From Pycnococcus provasolii (lineage: Eukaryota; Chlorophyta; Pseudoscourfieldiophyceae; Pseudoscourfieldiales), in assembly GCA_049487715.1 (NCBI GenBank), contig CP150582.1, positions 186,001-250,000 of the forward strand: a DNA stretch of 64,000 nucleotides. Direction: 5' to 3'. The stretch's first letter is position 1. Each line of letters starts with the position of its first letter. Under the pieces are notes generated by a model that saw only the letters and a program-made list of their open reading frames with translations, was not told the DNA's origin and ran no database searches. Below, in pieces: positions 37,464 to 48,261 of the stretch. The position numbers and the translations under genes are program-made.

Positions 37464-38954
37464 ATGTTCGTGCCAACGCGTCATCGAGCTTCGTCCGACT
37501 CCTCTGACTCGTCGTCGTCGTCGTCGTCGCATAGGAGGAGGTATACGCTCGCGGAGGCTTGTTTATTGGGATGGGCGCCTCACAACCTCGGCATGTTCGT
37601 TCCAGCTCCTTCAGCGATTCCACATATTCCCTTGTCCACGCTCGCTTCATGGCGTGATATGGCATTCGCCGATGTCGTTGGTGAAGTGCTCGCGCTCTTC
37701 ACCACACCCTCGGACCCGCTTCTCACGTGCGAAGAAGTGCGCACAATCGCTAGACAAGCGCTACAAACACATGATGGAGGATTCCAACACCCAGACATCG
37801 CACCGCTCGTACCCAAACCAGACGCGCCTAACACGTACGTCCTGGAGCTATTCCACGGACCGACGCAAGCTTTCAAGGATCTCGGTATGGCTGTGCTCGC
37901 GCACATCTTACAGCACATCCTCGCGAAACAAGACAAACGAATCAAGCTGCTCGTTGGGACGTCGGGAGATACGGGCGCGTCCGCCGCACACGCCGTCGCG
38001 TCGTGCGCCAACCTCTCCATCGCGGTCCTGTATCCGAGCAGACAATTCAGCAACGTTAGTGACGTGCAAGAACGCCAAACACTCGACGCCATCAGTGACC
38101 AGTGCGCGGTCGTCGAGTGCATGGGAACGAGCGACGACCTCGACAGACCTATCAACGAGGCATTCGCCAACGACGAGCTACGCACGACTCACAACCTAGG
38201 CTCCGTCAACAGCGTTAACGTCGTTCGCCTCCTCGTGCAATGCGCATTTTTCGCGTACGCCGCCACGCGCCTTCCGAGCCATGCCGCTGCGACGTTCGTC
38301 GTACCCACCGGCGCCGCGGGACACGTTGCTGGCGGAGCACTCGCCAAGCTCATTGGGATACCAATCAATAAGCTTGTCAGCGCCGGAAATGCCAATCGCG
38401 CGTTCGTGGATCTACTGAATGACGACTCGCTGGACGGCTCGAAACCGACAGTCACGACGAGCTCGCCGTCGATGGACATTCGACTGCCGTACAATCTCGA
38501 GCGCATCGTCTACTGGGCAGGCGGGAGCGACGAAGCTTCGAGCGTCGCCGCGACAATGGCATCCAACGGAAAGGTCCTCCTTTCGCCGGAAATCAAGGAA
38601 GCGATTTCCGAAAAGCTCGGCATTGCCGCGGCGCATGCGGAGGACGATCAAGTGGCGGATGCAATACGCTTTGAATTCACTAAGCATGGCACGCTGTACG
38701 ATCCACACAGTGCGGTTGGCATCGCCGCGGCACGTTCGCAGAATCTTGAGGGAACGGACGAGCATCCGCTAGTATTCATGGCGTGTGCCCATCCGGCAAA
38801 ATTCCCAAGCACCATCCACGATATTGTGCCAGAATGCCATCTCGACAGTCTCGTGGCACAAAATTCCTCAGAACCTCCCACTCCCACTCGAATCTTCGAG
38901 AGAGATACGGACTGGTATCGACAGCTCGTGGAAGTTCTTGAGTCTCTTCCATGA
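37464..38954 (+). CDS. Threonine synthase (PLP-dependent)
   Basis: Converts O-phosphohomoserine to threonine. 496 residues, ATG at 37464, intronless. The N-terminal half has LAEACLLGWAPHNLGMFVP. The PLP-lysine motif is LFHGPTQAFKDLGMAVLAHI, followed by the Ser/Thr-Gly phosphate cradle LLVGTSGDTGASAAHAV and then FVVPTGAAGHVAGGALAK. This is the fungal/bacterial long-form (THNSL-like) type rather than the SAM-activated plant type. The C-terminal substrate domain is complete. No clear transit peptide is seen. A poly-C run (37407-37420) precedes it. Confidence 0.92.
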   Translation: MFVPTRHRASSDSSDSSSSSSSHRRRYTLAEACLLGWAPHNLGMFVPAPSAIPHIPLSTLASWRDMAFADVVGEVLALFTTPSDPLLTCEEVRTIARQALQTHDGGFQHPDIAPLVPKPDAPNTYVLELFHGPTQAFKDLGMAVLAHILQHILAKQDKRIKLLVGTSGDTGASAAHAVASCANLSIAVLYPSRQFSNVSDVQERQTLDAISDQCAVVECMGTSDDLDRPINEAFANDELRTTHNLGSVNSVNVVRLLVQCAFFAYAATRLPSHAAATFVVPTGAAGHVAGGALAKLIGIPINKLVSAGNANRAFVDLLNDDSLDGSKPTVTTSSPSMDIRLPYNLERIVYWAGGSDEASSVAATMASNGKVLLSPEIKEAISEKLGIAAAHAEDDQVADAIRFEFTKHGTLYDPHSAVGIAAARSQNLEGTDEHPLVFMACAHPAKFPSTIHDIVPECHLDSLVAQNSSEPPTPTRIFERDTDWYRQLVEVLESLP

Positions 38955-39060
38955 AAATGTAACGAAAACTTGTATTATGAGAAAGAAAGAAAGAACACTA
39001 CTAACAAATCAGAAGATGTAAATCGTGTTACTATATACGGACGCCGCGTCCAATTTTCGT

Positions 39061-41550
39061 CTAATCAAGTGGGTACCAACCCACGATTGCATCGATGTCA
39101 CCACGATCGCACGCGCTCAGCACCTCTTCCGCGGGTATGCCACCAGGTTCCGACTCGCTTTTCACCGCAGAAGCACGCATGTAACCCCAGACATTCGGCG
39201 CGCGAGGATTCATAATCAGGCTACGTGCATAGCAGCGGCACGCTTCGACATGCTTGCCAACATTCGAGTAGCTGATGCCGAGATTCGCCCAGGCGCGAAC
39301 GTAGTTGGGTTTCGTCTCGAGCGCCTTCTGGTAAGCCGCAATCGCCTCCTCCGAGCGCTGTCCATTGGCGAGCGTCGCGCCGAGCTTATTCCATAGGCTG
39401 TAGTCGTCAGGCTTGAGCGCGAGGCTCTGCCTGAACGCACCCACCGCCGCGTCGTGGTCGCGCGTTAGGTTGCAGAGGACGCCGAGCGCCGCAAACACGT
39501 CAGGGTCTGGCTGAATTTGGCTCGCGCGCTCAAACGCTTCGCGTGCGCGCGATTTGAGCACGCCAATCGGCGTCCTATCCGCGGGTCTCATGCCCAGTTC
39601 CGCTGGAATGTTAGACGCGAGTGCATCCACACCCTCTGGCATCTCGAGGCCTGGAACGCGCTGTCGCAGCCAACGCAGCAGGTAGTACATCGCCTGCTCG
39701 TGGTCATACTCGTTCGTATGGCTGACCCCGAGTGCGAGTGTGATCTCGTCGCGAAGCGCCGTATCCGTACCCGCATCGGCGCATCGCAGCGCGGCTGTTT
39801 TCGCCTGGATGGCGGCGACGTCATCCTCGTTCTCCGCGTGCGCCGAACCGAGCAGATTCCACGTGTACGCATCCTTCCCATACCGATCGGTTCGGGTCGC
39901 AGCCTCGAGCGCGAGAACCGCCTCGCGAAGCAGTCCATTTCTGAACAGCTGCAGTCCCTCCGCGAGTGCACCTTCGCCGAGCTCCGTGAAGGGGTTCGAC
40001 GCGGCATCCGTCGTGTATTCGTAGTCGACACCCGGATTCTGCAAAGCAGCTTCCGCACCCGCATCCTCCCACACTCTCTCGAAGAGGGCCGAGCCTCCCG
40101 CCACCGTCGCCTCGGTCCATGCACTCTCGAATTCGGGTGGCGTGTAATTTGAGGCGAACTGATCCGCCCACGCATTGCCTCCCACGTTGTGCTCGTCGAA
40201 TTCCTGCGCCCACGCGGACGGCGGGCCGAATTCCTGCAAGCCGCGTGGTGGGCCCTGATGCACCGTGAATTGGGATGCCCAGTCGTCGGCGACACCCTTA
40301 CCTTTCGTCGCCTGCTCAAACGACGATGCCCACTGATCGCCGACATTCTCATGTCCCGGCTCCATGACATCGACGTCTCCGCGCGACATGCGGCTGACAA
40401 AATTGAGAAAGTTGCTGTTTGCAAATCTCTCGTCGCGACGAAGCACGTCCTCGAGCTGCTGAGCAGAAGACGACGTCTCCGTGGCACTCCTTTCCTGCTG
40501 CGCCTGCTGCGCCTGCTGTTCCTGCTGAAACTCGGTCGCCCACGCCTCGCCCGTGGCTGCCGCCTGACTATGAAACTCGTCCGCCCATGAGACGGACCCG
40601 CCGCCCGCTGGCATAGGCCCTGCGGCGCGAGCGCGCGACGCCGCGAATTCCGCGGCCCAAGCGCCAGGTGGTGGCGCATGCGGCTGCATGGCTCGTTGCT
40701 GGTTGTTGAACTCGTTCAACCACCCCTGAGGAGGTGGTGGATGTCTCTGCCTCTGTGTCGCCACCTGTGAACCGCCTCCTCCAAACTCGGCAGCCCAGTC
40801 GTTTGCCTGTTTGTTCTCAGCCGCAAACTGCGACGCCCACGCACTGGGTGCGCCGCCCGCGACGGCCCACGGCGGGGGCTGCTGCCTGGCAGCGACAGGT
40901 GGCATGGCGCTCGCCATGGGCGGCGGGAACGTGGCGTCCGTGATGTTTGGGTGTGGAAGCTGCAGCGCGCTTGCGAGTCTGTCGACTTGCTGTTGCACAG
41001 CTTGTTCTGTTTGTATGTGTCTCGCGAGCACGGTTGCCCTGCTTCGTATTTGCATCGCCTCTGCGGGTGTGAACGGAACACTTCTTTGAACGATTGAGTC
41101 CATTCCTCGCGCGCCGCCTGTGATTGCGAACTGTATGTTTGACATGAGTTCTGGCGACACAAGTTCTCCGGACACGTCAGCACCTGGTGGCACGACTCCT
41201 GGCATCATCGCAGATGAAGCTAGAGGTGGCGCCACCATGGCCGCCGCGAACGCGGACGGCGTGGACGTCTGCGCGTGTTGTGCCTGTTGTGCCTGCATGG
41301 CGGCGGCAGCCTGTGCGCGTGCGTGTTCGTACGAGCCTAACCGCTCCTGCGCGGAGCCTGCTGCGCCTTCCCCTGCCCCTTTGAGTCCGAACAGGTTGCG
41401 TCCCAGGATGGAGGACGCCAACGCGGATGTGGGGTTGGCAGACTGAGAGACATCGCAGCCGCTAGAGTTAGCACCTGTGACGAGAGTGCGCAGTGCAGAT
41501 CCTGAGCCCGAGCCGGACGCGCCGCCGCTGCCGCCGCTGCCGCTGGCCAT
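39061..41550 (-). CDS. PEX5: Peroxin-5, PTS1 import receptor
   Basis: Cytosolic receptor for proteins with C-terminal SKL-type signals. 829 residues, ATG at 41550. The N-terminal segment has a single conserved-type Cys (NSSGCDVSQ), the likely ubiquitin acceptor for receptor recycling. Residues about 230-505 hold ten WxxxF motifs (for example WASQFAAE, WLNEFNNQ, WADEFHSQ, WATEFQQE, WASSFEQA, WAQEFDEH), the docking sites for PEX14/PEX13. The C-terminal 310 residues are TPR repeats (AYTWNLLGSAHAENED, FAALGVLCNLTRDHDAAV, LWNKLGATLANGQRSEEA, VRAWANLGISYSNVGKHVEA). Gln/Ala-rich linkers lie between. Confidence 0.96.
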   Translation of the reverse strand: MASGSGGSGGASGSGSGSALRTLVTGANSSGCDVSQSANPTSALASSILGRNLFGLKGAGEGAAGSAQERLGSYEHARAQAAAAMQAQQAQHAQTSTPSAFAAAMVAPPLASSAMMPGVVPPGADVSGELVSPELMSNIQFAITGGARGMDSIVQRSVPFTPAEAMQIRSRATVLARHIQTEQAVQQQVDRLASALQLPHPNITDATFPPPMASAMPPVAARQQPPPWAVAGGAPSAWASQFAAENKQANDWAAEFGGGGSQVATQRQRHPPPPQGWLNEFNNQQRAMQPHAPPPGAWAAEFAASRARAAGPMPAGGGSVSWADEFHSQAAATGEAWATEFQQEQQAQQAQQERSATETSSSAQQLEDVLRRDERFANSNFLNFVSRMSRGDVDVMEPGHENVGDQWASSFEQATKGKGVADDWASQFTVHQGPPRGLQEFGPPSAWAQEFDEHNVGGNAWADQFASNYTPPEFESAWTEATVAGGSALFERVWEDAGAEAALQNPGVDYEYTTDAASNPFTELGEGALAEGLQLFRNGLLREAVLALEAATRTDRYGKDAYTWNLLGSAHAENEDDVAAIQAKTAALRCADAGTDTALRDEITLALGVSHTNEYDHEQAMYYLLRWLRQRVPGLEMPEGVDALASNIPAELGMRPADRTPIGVLKSRAREAFERASQIQPDPDVFAALGVLCNLTRDHDAAVGAFRQSLALKPDDYSLWNKLGATLANGQRSEEAIAAYQKALETKPNYVRAWANLGISYSNVGKHVEACRCYARSLIMNPRAPNVWGYMRASAVKSESEPGGIPAEEVLSACDRGDIDAIVGWYPLD

Positions 41551-41634
41551 GGCGCGCAGAAGAATGAATATCTCGGGACCCCTCCCCTCGGGAAGACAAA
41601 AAAGGAAACCAGCCCCTCCGACCGAGGGGGCGAG

Positions 41635-41666
41635 ACCCTAACCCTAACCCTAACCCTAACCCTAAC
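41635..41666. promoter_or_regulatory. Telomere-like (CCCTAA)n cluster upstream of PEX5
   Basis: Five perfect CCCTAA units lie 85-116 bases before the PEX5 ATG. Confidence 0.8.
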
Positions 41667-41733
41667 ACCCCTGGTGGTACTCCTTCTTCTTCTTGACTTC
41701 TTCCTGCCTGGTTTTTCCGTTTTTTTTGGCTTT

Positions 41734-41835
41734 TGCTGTTTGTGTCTGTGTCTGTGTTTGTGTTTGTGTTTGTGTTTGTGTTTGTGTTTGTGTTTGTGTT
41801 TGTGTTTGTGTTTGTGTCTGTGTTTGTGTTTGTTG
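41734..41835. repeat. (TGTGTT)n / (TGTGTC)n hexanucleotide satellite
   Basis: About seventeen hexamer units. Downstream (41860-41960) short AACTGTCAACTGTG repeats follow. The remainder to 42483 shows no gene. Confidence 0.9.
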
Positions 41836-42483
41836 TTAATGCTTAATACTTTGACGTGTGAACTGTCAACTGTGCATAACGTGTGGTGTTAACTGTCAAC
41901 TGTGTGAACTGTCAACTGTGCACAACGTGTGACCAACTGGTGTGAACTGTGGCGTACTGACGTGTGGTGTTGTAAGCGTGTATGTATGTAAGGGTAAAAG
42001 GCCACTCGGTGGCAAAGAAAGTCCTGGTGCCGGTGAACTGGTGGTTGTGCTGCTAGTGAGGTTTACTGTGCATTTTCTCGTAACTCGTTCAGTCGTTCTG
42101 TTTCAACTTTCAAGACTCACTCAAGAACGCTTGTTCTATGTGTGTGTCACAGTGTCTGTGTGTGTATCGGTGTTTGTGGTGGCGCTCCTCTCAAGTGCTT
42201 CTTGGCGTTTTAACAACTTACTTACTTCTTCTTGTTGTTAAGGAAGGTAGTTCTAACATTCACAATTCACAAGGATGATGTGCTCGTGAGTCACGGTGAA
42301 TAGTGCAAGACCTTTCAAGGTGATCCTCTCTACACACAGGCACTCTTGCTTCATTGTCGTCCTTTCTTGGAGTAACTTCTTAATAATATTAGGGAGTGCA
42401 ATCCTTAAAATGTTATGCTCCCAGCCCCCTCCTTCACCCCATCCATAATAATTATCCGCGTCCCGCACATGCTGCACTCTCTT

Positions 42484-45400
42484 CTAATAAGAAGAGGCAG
42501 AATTGTAGCAAACAAGCAGCGTCGAAATGCCGATGGCGACAAACAAGCCTGTTAACATAGGCGCGTTGCTTGGAACATATGGGAAAGCCTCCTGACGGAG
42601 GAGGATCCGGAAGCTCTCCAAGAGGCGGCACAGGCGGTAAACGTGGTGGTGAAGTAGTAGTTGTTGTTGTTGTTGTCGTCGTTGTCGTCGTCGTTGAAGA
42701 CGTTGATGTTGTTGTCGTAGTTGTAGTTGTTGTCATTATAGGCGTTGTTGATGTTGTAGTCGTCGTCGTTGGCGCTGCGGCAGCAAAAATGTATGCCGCA
42801 CCTGAGTTCGCCGCCTTGGTTCCTGGATTGTCGCTACTTGAAGGCGGCGCTTTGTTCGGAGTCGTCAGCATGCCTGTGGCGTTCAGCATTTCGCTCATCT
42901 GTTTGTACTCCTCGGAATTCGGATCAAGTCCCTCGAGCATCGATGCTCCCGCGGCAGATCCATCGCCTCCATACGCGCCGGCGGCGATCGTTCGTCCGTC
43001 GCCGGAAATTGATACCGAGGAGCCGAAGTAGTCGTTCGCCTGCTTATCGCTCGCCTGCAGCTTCGCGACTTGCGTGTAGCTGGAGCCGCCAGCACCGCCG
43101 CCGCGCGTGAACACGTACGCAGCTCCTGCATAGGTACCGCCCGTATCCTCCTTGTAAGCCCCGACGACTACCGTGCTTCCGTCCGCCGACGTCGATACCG
43201 ACCAGCCGAACTGGTCATTCGCCTGCTTATCGCTCGCCATCAGCTTCGTGACTTGCGTGTAGCTACCGCTGCCGCAACCGCCGCCGCCGCGCGTGAACAC
43301 GTACGCAGCTCCTGCATATGCACCGCCCGTATCCTCACCTTTCGCCCCGACGACTACCGTGCTTCCGTCCGCCGACGTCGATACCGAGTAGCCGAAGTTG
43401 TCGTACGCCTGCTTATCACTCGCCATCAGCTTTGCGACTTGTGTGTAGTTGCTACTGCCGCCACCGCCGCCGCCGCGCGTGAACACGTACGCAGCTCCTG
43501 CCCAGGAACCGCCCGTAGACTCACCGTGAGCCCCGACGACTACCGTGCTTCCGTCTGCCGACGTCGATACCGACACGCCGAAGTTGTTGTTCGCCTGCTT
43601 ATCGCTCGCCTGCAGCTTCGCGACTTCCGTGTAGCTGGTGCTGCCGCCAGCACCGCCGCGCGTGAACACGTACGCAGCTCCTGCCCAGGAACCGCCCGTA
43701 GACTCACCGTAAGCCCCGACGCCTACCGTACTTCCGTCCGCCGACGTCGATACCGAGTAGCCAAAGAAGTCCCACGCCTGCTTATCGCTCGCCTGCAGCT
43801 TTGCGACTTGCGTGTAGTTGCTGCTGCCGCCAGCACCGCCGCCGCGCGTGAACACGTACGCAGCTCCTGCAAAGGCACCGCCTGTAGCCTCCCTGTAAGC
43901 CCCGACGACTACCGTACTTCCGTCCGCCGACGTCGATACCGAAAAGCCGAAGTAGTCGGCTGCCTGCTTATCGCTCGCCTGCAGCTTCGCGACTTCCGTC
44001 CAGTTTCCGGATGGCACACCGCGCGTAAACACGTACGCAGCTCCTGCACCGGAACCGCCCGTATCCTCACCGTTAGCCCCGACGACCATCGTCAAGCCAT
44101 CCTGCGACACTTCCAATGACGCGGCCGAACTTGTCACCAGCCTCCTCATCGGATGCAAACACTTTTTGCACTTGCGAATAAGAGGCTGGCGGTGGCATTG
44201 GCGCCGCAGTGGTGGTGGATGCCGGTGTCGTTGTTGTTGTTGTCGTTGCCGTTGTCGTCGCGGTAGTTGTAGTTGTAGGCATTGTTGATGTAGTCGTAGT
44301 TGTAGTCGTAGTCGTGGGCGCGTATCTTGCCATTTCTCGCAAGGCTTTGCCGACATTCAGACGCCCATTGGTCACGCACTTCCCCGACAACGCGGAAATG
44401 GGATCGGTGCCGTCCATGAGAGTGCGCTTTACCAGTGCCGCATCCGCAGGGGTGGCACGAAGCCACGGATTGGCGGCATAGAGTAGAGCTGCGGCGCCAG
44501 CAACGTGCGGGGTGGCCATGGACGTTCCTGCATAGTACGACGCGTAGCGATTGTTGTGGATCGTGCTGAGGACATTGCTTCCAGGTGCGCCGAGGTCAAC
44601 CCTCGTGGCTCCGTAGTTGCTAAACGATGACCTTCCATCGGTGCTGGTTGTGGAGGCAACGCTTATGATGTTGGCATTGTTGCACGAACCAGGTGTGTAC
44701 TTATAAACATCCATGTCGCGGTTGTTATTCATGGCAGCGGCGATGAATAGCTGGCCGGCAGCATTCGCTCGTTCCACCGCTTGAGCCACGTATGTGTACG
44801 TATCACAGTTTTGCCGCGCCGCCCCACGAGTTGGACGTGAGCGTGAATCCCATGCGTATCCCGTAGTTGATGCACTCGACGGCGTCGGTGTATGAGCCCC
44901 AATTGGACTGGCTGAGAAACTTGCATCCGGCAATCTTCACCTGCTGGCTGACGCCGACGACGCCGACGCCGTTGTTTCCCACCGCGCCGATCGTACCCGC
45001 GCAGTGCGTTCCGTGACTATGATCGTCCATGGGATTGCCGTTGTTGGCGATGGCGTTGATGCCGTACACGTCATCGACATAGCCGTTTCCGTCGTCGTCT
45101 TGCCCGTTGCCGGGAATCTCTCCTGGGTTCCTCCACATGTTCGCCGCCAGGTCAGGGTGGTTGTAGTCGACGCCCGTGTCAATGACGAGAACGGTGACGT
45201 TGTTCGAGCCCGTCGTCGTGTTCCACGCGCCAGGTTCGCCGGCGTTCGGCTGGCCGTCAAGCACTCCTATCTTCGTCATGCCCCAAAGCTGTCCGAAGCT
45301 CGGGTCGTTCGGCGTGGTTGCTGGCGGCGCTTGAGTCCCATACGCAACGTCGTCTGACTCGATGAAGTCGAAGCTGATGTCGGCCGCGGAGCTTGCGACA

Positions 45401-45828
45401 GCAGCTTGCAAGCTCTCAATCTTCTTCTTTGCGAACGCCTGAGCAGACTCCACAGTGCTTCCACCTTCGGCCGCGAAGGCGTCCTCGTTGATGCGAGCGA
45501 TGGACATGCCCACTTCCTCACCCGTCCACTCGAGCGTGACGTCCTGCGCCGTGAAGATGGAAGCCAGTGCGCTCACGCTCGACGCGGACACGGCGTTTCC
45601 CGAGCTCGTTTGCTTGAGCCTGAATACGAATTTCCTCGCCACCTTGATTTTCGCTGCGGCAAGTTCGTCGTCCGTGAGCGTTGAATATGTCGGCTTGTCG
45701 TCCTCCTGTTGGCCTTGCGCACGTACGGCGACGGGAGCGACAGCCGCGAGCACAAGCATCGCCGTCACCACGACGAACGTGAGTCTGCTGCTGATGGTTG
45801 TGATCCCGCGCGCCATCATCATCATCAT
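42484..45828 (-). CDS. Secreted subtilisin-like protease fused to a seven-blade FG-GAP propeller (three frame breaks)
   Basis: Five tandem ATGs (45828-45816) open a signal peptide (LTFVVVTAMLVLAAVAPVAV). A propeptide-like region is followed by an S8 peptidase: Asp in VLVIDTGVDYNHPDL, His in HGTHCAGTIGAVGNNG, Asn in TSNSWGG, and after a one-base frame break near 44815, Ser in GTSMATPHVAGAAAL. A Thr-rich linker leads, across a second break near 44115 (one extra base relative to the paralog at 55.4 kb), to seven FG-GAP_2 blades of about 52 residues (SVSTSADGSTVVVGAY type). A poly-Thr/Pro stem and a C-terminal hydrophobic segment (GLFVAIGISTLLVCYNSASS) follow a third break near 42580. Triad residues are all present. 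It is a cell-surface or wall protease, or a young pseudogene if the breaks are real. Confidence 0.8.
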
Positions 45829-46496
45829 AAGAATAATAGTACGAGATCAAGAAAACGAAATAATAAGAACGAAAACGAAACGTCGAAAACGAAACGTCGA
45901 AAACTGCACTCACTCACTGACTGCGAAGTGCTCACTACGACTTGTCACTCACTCGTGAACTGACTGACGAGCGGCCGAGCGCCAAGTGCGCAAACAAAGG
46001 AGCAAGGGCGCAAGTGCAAGGTAGAAAGGAAGGGCGCGAGGAAATACTATCGTAGTTAAAAATCGGGCCCTTGACAGCCTGAGGCAGTGAGGCCTGAGCC
46101 CAGCCGCCCCCAACCTGCCGTGTTCTCGCGTTTTCAACCAGCTGCGACGACGACGAGAAATCCAGGGGACCAGCCAGCTGCGACGAGAAATCCAAGTGGA
46201 CAGGTGGCAACGTTGCTGGCCCTTCGCCTCCGTGATCACTGATAACCTCTCCGTGATCACACCCTTCATCACGCGATTCCCTCCCAGTCTCCCAGTCTCC
46301 CTCCCGCGACAACGCCTACATATCCCAACTACCTTACAGTAGACTAAAACGTAGGTTGCACGGAGACTTTATTTAGCCCGGACGGAAAGAACCTACCTTT
46401 ATGTAACCGGCGACGCGATCTCATCATCAGTATCTTACCATAGGATAGTGACATCACGGCCATCCTCCCTGATCACTCCACCATCCTCCGGCCTCC

Positions 46497-46702
46497 GCGG
46501 CGATTTTTGGTGACGCTACCCTAAAACTTCACCCTCACTCCATGGCGGATTTAGGTGACGCTGGCCTAAACCTCCCCTCTCACTCCATGGCGTTTTTAGG
46601 TGACGCAGGCCTAAAACTTCACACTCACACTATGGCGATTTTTGGTGACGCTTTCCTAAAACTTCACCCTCACTCCATGGCGTTTTTAGGTGACGCAGCC
46701 CT
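46497..46702. repeat. 45-bp tandem repeat, about 4.6 copies
   Basis: Copies start at about 46497, 46541, 46586, 46631 and 46676. The unit is CATGGCGTTTTTAGGTGACG followed by a CCTAAAACTTCACCCTCACTC-type end. It lies in the 1.4-kb intergenic space before the kinase gene, which otherwise (45829-47291) shows no gene; a (GGTT)n run at 47229-47255 is also present. Confidence 0.92.
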
Positions 46703-47291
46703 TAATTAACCTCCCAGTCTGACTGGCACGAGTTAGGCAAGCTCCCCACGCAAACCTTTAGGCTAAACGTTAATAAAGTACCCTCCCGTGGGCCGTGATC
46801 TGGTAAGGTGCCCCCTTGGAAGTGAGCAGTGAGCATCATGGTCTTCATGGCCGACTGGTCATGAGAGTTCTCATGGAGACGTGGTCAACAACTCTTCGAA
46901 GGCCGAAGGGCGAAGCCGAAGGGCGAAGCACGTGAGCGCATGCATGTACTATTGGCTTACTCTCGCCTCCCGAGTTGGTGGAAAGAGATGGTATAAAATA
47001 AAATACAATAATATACAATGGGTGGCTTGTTGTGCGCGCCACGCCAGTACGCCACGGCAACTCGGCCTCGTAGCTGTTTGTTGCCATTTCCCGCTCTCTG
47101 ATCTGCACACACACAAACACAAACACGCGGCCCATCCCATCCTTCCTATTATCTGTGTGTTCATCTGCGTCGTGTTGTGTTGTGTTGTTGTCGCTCGTTG
47201 TTCTCGTCGTCCTCTCTTGTGTTGTTAGTTGGTTGGTTGGTTGGTTGGTTCGTTGGTGTGGTTAAGGTTCACGCGTTTGCTCTTCTGAAGT

Positions 47292-48140
47292 ATGAGCCAC
47301 GCGGCGTTGCAGCTGAACCGCAGCGAGTCGTTCAAGCTTGGACATAGCGAAATCGAACTTGAACCTGCAGAGCTCGATGTCAGAGAACAGGTTGGTGGGG
47401 GTGGATTCAGTCTCGTGTACCGAGCTCTATTCCACGGTGCGCCGGTCGCGGTGAAGAAGTGGTTCGACCCGGACCACACGGCCGAGCTGCTTGCAGACTT
47501 TCAGGAGGAGGTGGAGGTGCTCAGACGCGTAAGACACCCGAACATCGTTCAGGTGATTGGCGCGTGCACCAAGCCGCCAAACCTGCACATCGTGTTCGAG
47601 TACATACCAAACACCCTGCACAGCGTGCTGCACGAGTCGTCCATGGAGATGGACCGCAAGCGCATCGTCGCCATAATGATGGATGCCGTGCGCGCTTTCA
47701 GATACTTGCACACGAGAAAGCCGCCGATCGTGCACCGCGACATCAAGCCGTCGAACTTCCTCGTCACGCGTGCTTGGAATATCAAGCTGTGCGACTTTGG
47801 ACTTGCAAGCCGCAACAAGGCACCCACGGCGGGAACGCCTGCTTACATGGCGCCTGAGCTGCACGCGGGTGACGCCAACTACGGTCCAGCGGTGGACGTC
47901 TACGCGCTCGGCGTGCTGCTTTGCGAGGTGGCATGTCGACAGGTTCCGTTCGACGGCCTCAGTGCGCTGGACATACGCAACGCCGTGCTGAATGACGGCG
48001 AGAGGCCAAAGGTGACGCTGAGCTGCCCGCGTGCGTTTAAAACGATCTTCGAGAGTTGCTGGTCCAAGGATGCGAGCGCGAGGCCGTCCGCGGAGGCACT
48101 GTTTGACTTGTTGAAGGACGTGCCCACCACGGCAGTGTAG
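47292..48140 (+). CDS. Raf/TKL-like protein kinase
   Basis: 282 residues, little more than a kinase domain; ATG at 47292. Glycine loop VGGGGFSLVYRA, ATP lysine VAVKKW, helix-C Glu in EEVEVLRRVRHPNIVQVIG, catalytic loop HRDIKPSNFL, metal-binding DFGLASR, activation end GTPAYMAPEL and final Arg block. All catalytic residues are present, so it should be active. The HPNIVQVIGACTKPPNLHIV segment and the short form are typical of plant/algal Raf-like TKL kinases. The substrate is unknown. Confidence 0.93.
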   Translation: MSHAALQLNRSESFKLGHSEIELEPAELDVREQVGGGGFSLVYRALFHGAPVAVKKWFDPDHTAELLADFQEEVEVLRRVRHPNIVQVIGACTKPPNLHIVFEYIPNTLHSVLHESSMEMDRKRIVAIMMDAVRAFRYLHTRKPPIVHRDIKPSNFLVTRAWNIKLCDFGLASRNKAPTAGTPAYMAPELHAGDANYGPAVDVYALGVLLCEVACRQVPFDGLSALDIRNAVLNDGERPKVTLSCPRAFKTIFESCWSKDASARPSAEALFDLLKDVPTTAV

Positions 48141-48261
48141 TAATATTCCATCGTTTGTGAATATTTTGTTGCAATTTTTTATAGCAAGATTATCACTGAT
48201 TTTAGTTACAACACCAACGTCGTTGTCGTTGACATCAACCAGCAGCCTAAGCCTGAGCCGC

